Source: Welwitschia mirabilis (Eukaryota; Gnetophyta; Gnetopsida; Welwitschiales). From it: a stretch of 20,429 nt of DNA. The notes beneath the pieces were generated by a model. The model was not told the origin of the DNA. It saw only the letters and a program-made list of their open reading frames with translations, and did no database searches. Location: assembly GCA_051453625.1 (NCBI GenBank), contig JBOZIK010000001.1, positions 29,485,069-29,505,497 of the forward strand, in the 5' to 3' direction. Shown here one piece after another: positions 18,530 to 20,429 of this stretch (its first letter is position 1; each line of letters starts with the position of its first letter). The translations under genes and the position numbers were made by a program.

Positions 18530-19162
18530 ATGACGGAGATACTCAACGACAGCCGTGATCTCCATCTCCTCGCAGAGACAGCCCTCGCAGAGGCAGGGCT
18601 TCTCCTGTTTGAAAAGCCTTCTGCGAGCCATCCTTCGGCTGTTTTCTCTGCAACTGAAACTGAGACAGTCCAATGCAAACAATCGTCGTCTCTTTCTCCA
18701 CCTGCGCATGGCGAAAGAAAGTTCAAATGTGTGAGCTGCAAACGCACATTTGGATCTTGGCAAGCTCTGGGCGGACATCGCTCCAGCAGTGGCTGCTTCA
18801 AGAAACAGCAACAACAGATGAGGCTGCGTAGGAGCCAACGTAAACAGTCTGCAATGCTACTGCTCCGCCTGCGCATGCTTAAGGCTCGCATTTCCTCCGC
18901 AACTGAAGCGGCAGCTGAAACTGAGACGCTCCAGCCCAAACAATCATCGTCTCCTTCTCCATCTCGGCATGGGGAAACGAAGTTCAAATGTGTGAGCTGC
19001 GGACGAACATTCATATCTTGGCAGGGTCTGGGCGGACATCGCTCTCGCAGTGGCTGCTTAAAGAAACAGCAGCAACAGGTGAGGCTGCTTAGAAGTCATT
19101 GCAAACAGTCTGTACTGCTAGTGCGCCGTCCGGGCACGCCCAAAGGTCATTCAAGTCTTTGA
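18530..19162 (+). CDS. Two-finger plant C2H2-type (C2HC variant) zinc-finger protein
   Basis: Predicted 210-residue nuclear DNA-binding protein. I start at ATG 18530 (MTEILNDSRD); upstream in frame only a TTG at 18521 extends it. Finger 1 (residues 65-89) begins FKCVSCKRTFGSWQALGGH, with ligands C67, C70, H83 and probably C89. Finger 2 (152-176) has C154, C157, H170, C176 and QGLGGH in place of QALGGH. Plant fingers normally have H-x3-H; here the second His is absent and RSS/RSR-SGC gives H-x5-C. Each finger is followed by KKQQQQ and a basic stretch (RLRRSQRK; RLLRSHCK) that may serve nuclear import. Residues about 40-122 and 123-206 are tandem duplicates. No clear EAR repression motif is seen. 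GC content is well above the surroundings, and no intron is needed. Target genes cannot be inferred. QALGGH-family assignment is firm; activity is not. Confidence 0.88.
   Translation: MTEILNDSRDLHLLAETALAEAGLLLFEKPSASHPSAVFSATETETVQCKQSSSLSPPAHGERKFKCVSCKRTFGSWQALGGHRSSSGCFKKQQQQMRLRRSQRKQSAMLLLRLRMLKARISSATEAAAETETLQPKQSSSPSPSRHGETKFKCVSCGRTFISWQGLGGHRSRSGCLKKQQQQVRLLRSHCKQSVLLVRRPGTPKGHSSL
18647..19150 (+). repeat. In-gene tandem duplication (~250-261 bp units)
   Basis: Unit 1 starts at 18647 (TCTGCAACTGAA) and unit 2 at 18896 (TCCGCAACTGAA), an offset of 249 bp. A 12-bp insertion in unit 2 raises the offset to 261 bp by the finger (TTCAAATGTGTGAGCTGC at 18722 and 18983). Both offsets are multiples of three, so the frame is preserved. 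Identity is high across linker, finger and basic tail. Confidence 0.93.
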
Positions 19163-19203
19163 AGTGCGGTCACAGGTTCCCTTCAAGTGCTCACTGCAGA
19201 TGA
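19144..19203 (+). pseudogene. Out-of-frame remnant of a third zinc finger
   Basis: In a different frame from the CDS, overlapping its last codons and running past its stop, the sequence reads RSFKSLKCGHRFPSSAHCR then TGA at 19201-19203. This resembles the start of a finger (F-x-C-x2-C-x3-F), with the first Cys changed to Ser. The inverted paralogue keeps FKCLKCGHR at the matching position, with both cysteines. I infer that the ancestral protein had a third finger now detached by a frameshift. Confidence 0.6.
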
Positions 19204-20261
19204 GAATCCTCTAGCAGGACGCGCGGTTTGAATTCCTCCAGTCGAGTGATCCGAGCAAGCCCCTTTAGCATCACTTTTGTGCTAGATAGGAAGGAATTTT
19301 CCAATGGATGTTTTTTTTAAGGAGATAATTTAGCAAACATCTATCTTTGTATTTTTAATGGAAACGTTTTGATTATATTATTATGTGAACGAAATTATAG
19401 ATAACATGTAATTTGAAGGATAAGTAAAGTATTTTAGCGTTTCATAAAACTTTTCCCCTTGCTTCTACTTTAATGATTTGGATAAGTAAATAGTGCTTGT
19501 TGTTTTGTCCTTCTAATACTAAACACTTCAAATTAATACTGAAAGAAGAAAGTAAATATATGATTTAAAGCATAGCTATTTCAAAGATTTAGTAAGAAAG
19601 CTTGGTACTTCGCTTTCTATATAGTTTAACAATTTTGATTTTATTTTAGGATTAGAGTCTAGTTTTCATTTAGAAATATCAGTTTATTTTAGTTGTAGAT
19701 ATGCAGCTAATAAAGAAGTGAGAATGTAATTTAGATAGCTCTAATAATATTGGGATTTTTGAAGGTTTAGTTTAAGGTCTAATCTACATTTAAGAATGTC
19801 AGTTTGAGTTTTAGACAATCATTTAATAAGTAGAGAATGGTGCTCAACATTTTAGATTTTTGGGGTTTCATAGTGTTGGGACTTTTATATATTCCTAAGC
19901 GAGACTCCTAACACAATCTATATGAATTTGAAAGGCTAAAATGTAATTATGTCCATCATAGCGCATAACCCTAGATTAACTTTGAAAATAAATCTCCCTA
20001 AAAAACGCTTATGAAAATACATTCTCCCTAAAAAATTCATTTGTGGTTTGGAAAAACATAAATGAAAATACATTCTCCCTAAAAAACGCTTATGAAGCAG
20101 CAAGACACTCAAGCACATCGTTAGAATTCTTCATCCATTTGGAATATGTGCATACTTCAACTTTCATTTATTTAAATTAAATTATCTTCATCTTTATCTT
20201 GCAGGAGCAGCCAACTCAAATCTAGAGAGACAAAACTTCACTCGAAATTTGCCCGTCAAGA
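19204..20261. other. Intergenic region between convergent zinc-finger copies
   Basis: The first ~60 bases are GC-richer and probably 3' UTR. The remainder is AT-rich, with no clear AATAAA signal close to the stop and no gene. A minus-strand open frame at 19936-20118 is made of the short repeats there and is not credible. Confidence 0.5.
19993..20096 (+). repeat. Short repeats CTCCCTAAAAAACGCTTATGAA
   Basis: CTCCCTAAAAAA occurs three times (19993, about 20024 and 20075). The first and third are followed by CGCTTATGAA and the second by TTCATTTG. AATACATT precedes the second and third copies. A locally duplicated module. Confidence 0.88.
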
Positions 20262-20356
20262 GCCTGTGACCGCATTTCAAACACTTGAATGACCTTTAGG
20301 CGTGTGCGGACAGAGCACTACAGACTGTTTACGGTGACTTCTACGCAGCCTCACCT
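20262..20356 (-). CDS. 3' end of a zinc-finger paralogue (partial, inverted)
   Basis: The minus strand from 20356 to 20277 reads VRLRRSHRKQSVVLCPHTPK then GHSSV and a stop. This matches the last residues of the gene at 18530-19162 (VRLLRSHCKQSV...TPKGHSSL). The frame and stop position are the same, with a 6-bp in-frame length difference. Similarity continues past the stop (FKCLKCGHR in another frame) to about 20262, then ends. Upstream it stops abruptly at 20356, where minus-strand sequence is AAAAAAATAG then GTGAGG. The rest may lie beyond an intron outside the window, or this is a broken copy. Marked CDS because the frame is intact; a pseudogene fragment is equally possible. Confidence 0.6.
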
Positions 20357-20429
20357 ATTTTTTTGAATGAAAATTTAGAGGGATTTCATTACTGATTCTT
20401 TCAAAGACACAACACATACACAAACCGGG
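20357..20429. other. Window end, upstream of the inverted zinc-finger fragment
   Basis: Unrelated to the zinc-finger gene. On the minus strand it ends in a modestly T-rich run closing with AG, compatible with an intron 3' end. Nothing else recognised. Confidence 0.35.

Noticed and set aside
18482-19014. Long minus-strand open frames (118 and 174 codons) antisense to the zinc-finger gene
   Set aside because: They mirror the GC-richer duplicated coding sequence and give low-complexity Arg/Ser/Cys-rich protein without motifs. The plus-strand frame has two canonical finger signatures.
19936-20118. 60-codon minus-strand frame with repeated FLGRMYFH strings
   Set aside because: Direct translation of the CTCCCTAAAAAA short repeats.

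Overview
This window looks like nuclear DNA from a land plant. It is very AT-rich and mostly decayed transposons and anonymous repeats, with one compact GC-richer gene near the right end. The gene encodes plant-type C2H2-like zinc fingers with the QALGGH signature. The long repeat-filled intergenic DNA, decayed Helitron and Ty3/gypsy pieces and scaffold gaps (10, 450 and 100 Ns) suit a large, repeat-rich plant genome, perhaps a gymnosperm. The sequence does not fix the species.

Layout. 1-5200: AT-rich DNA with no recognisable gene. 5200-5930: a leader-like repeat with a TATAAAAG box, a 13-bp hairpin and three 20-bp repeats. 7151-9606 (+): a decayed Helitron copy keeping the N-terminal domain and the C-terminal end of the helicase. 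9607-10055: three alternately oriented copies of a ~108-bp segment forming nested palindromes. 10660-13906 (-): a second decayed Helitron copy with Rep and PIF1-like helicase regions. The two copies are tail to tail and share a diverged ~700-830-bp segment. 13800-15000: a degenerate purine-rich repeat, a gap with duplicated flanks and a 111-bp all-purine microsatellite. 15310-16186: a fold-back element whose centre holds 38-bp AACCGTTA-bearing repeats. 16201-17642: further copies of its right arm either side of a Ty3/gypsy integrase pseudogene (-) and a 100-N gap. 17883-18081: a 101-bp tandem duplication.

18530-19162 (+) is the only convincing intact gene. It is a 210-residue, intronless zinc-finger protein made of two in-frame duplicated ~85-residue units, each with one C2HC-variant finger. 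A relic of a third finger lies just past its stop in another frame. At 20262-20356 the minus strand carries the 3' end of a paralogue, in the same frame with the same stop, facing the first gene. The gene pair and the Helitron pair are both inverted arrangements, so inverted duplication has acted repeatedly here. No tRNA, rRNA or CRISPR was seen.

All family assignments come from reading translated motifs by eye. No database search was run.
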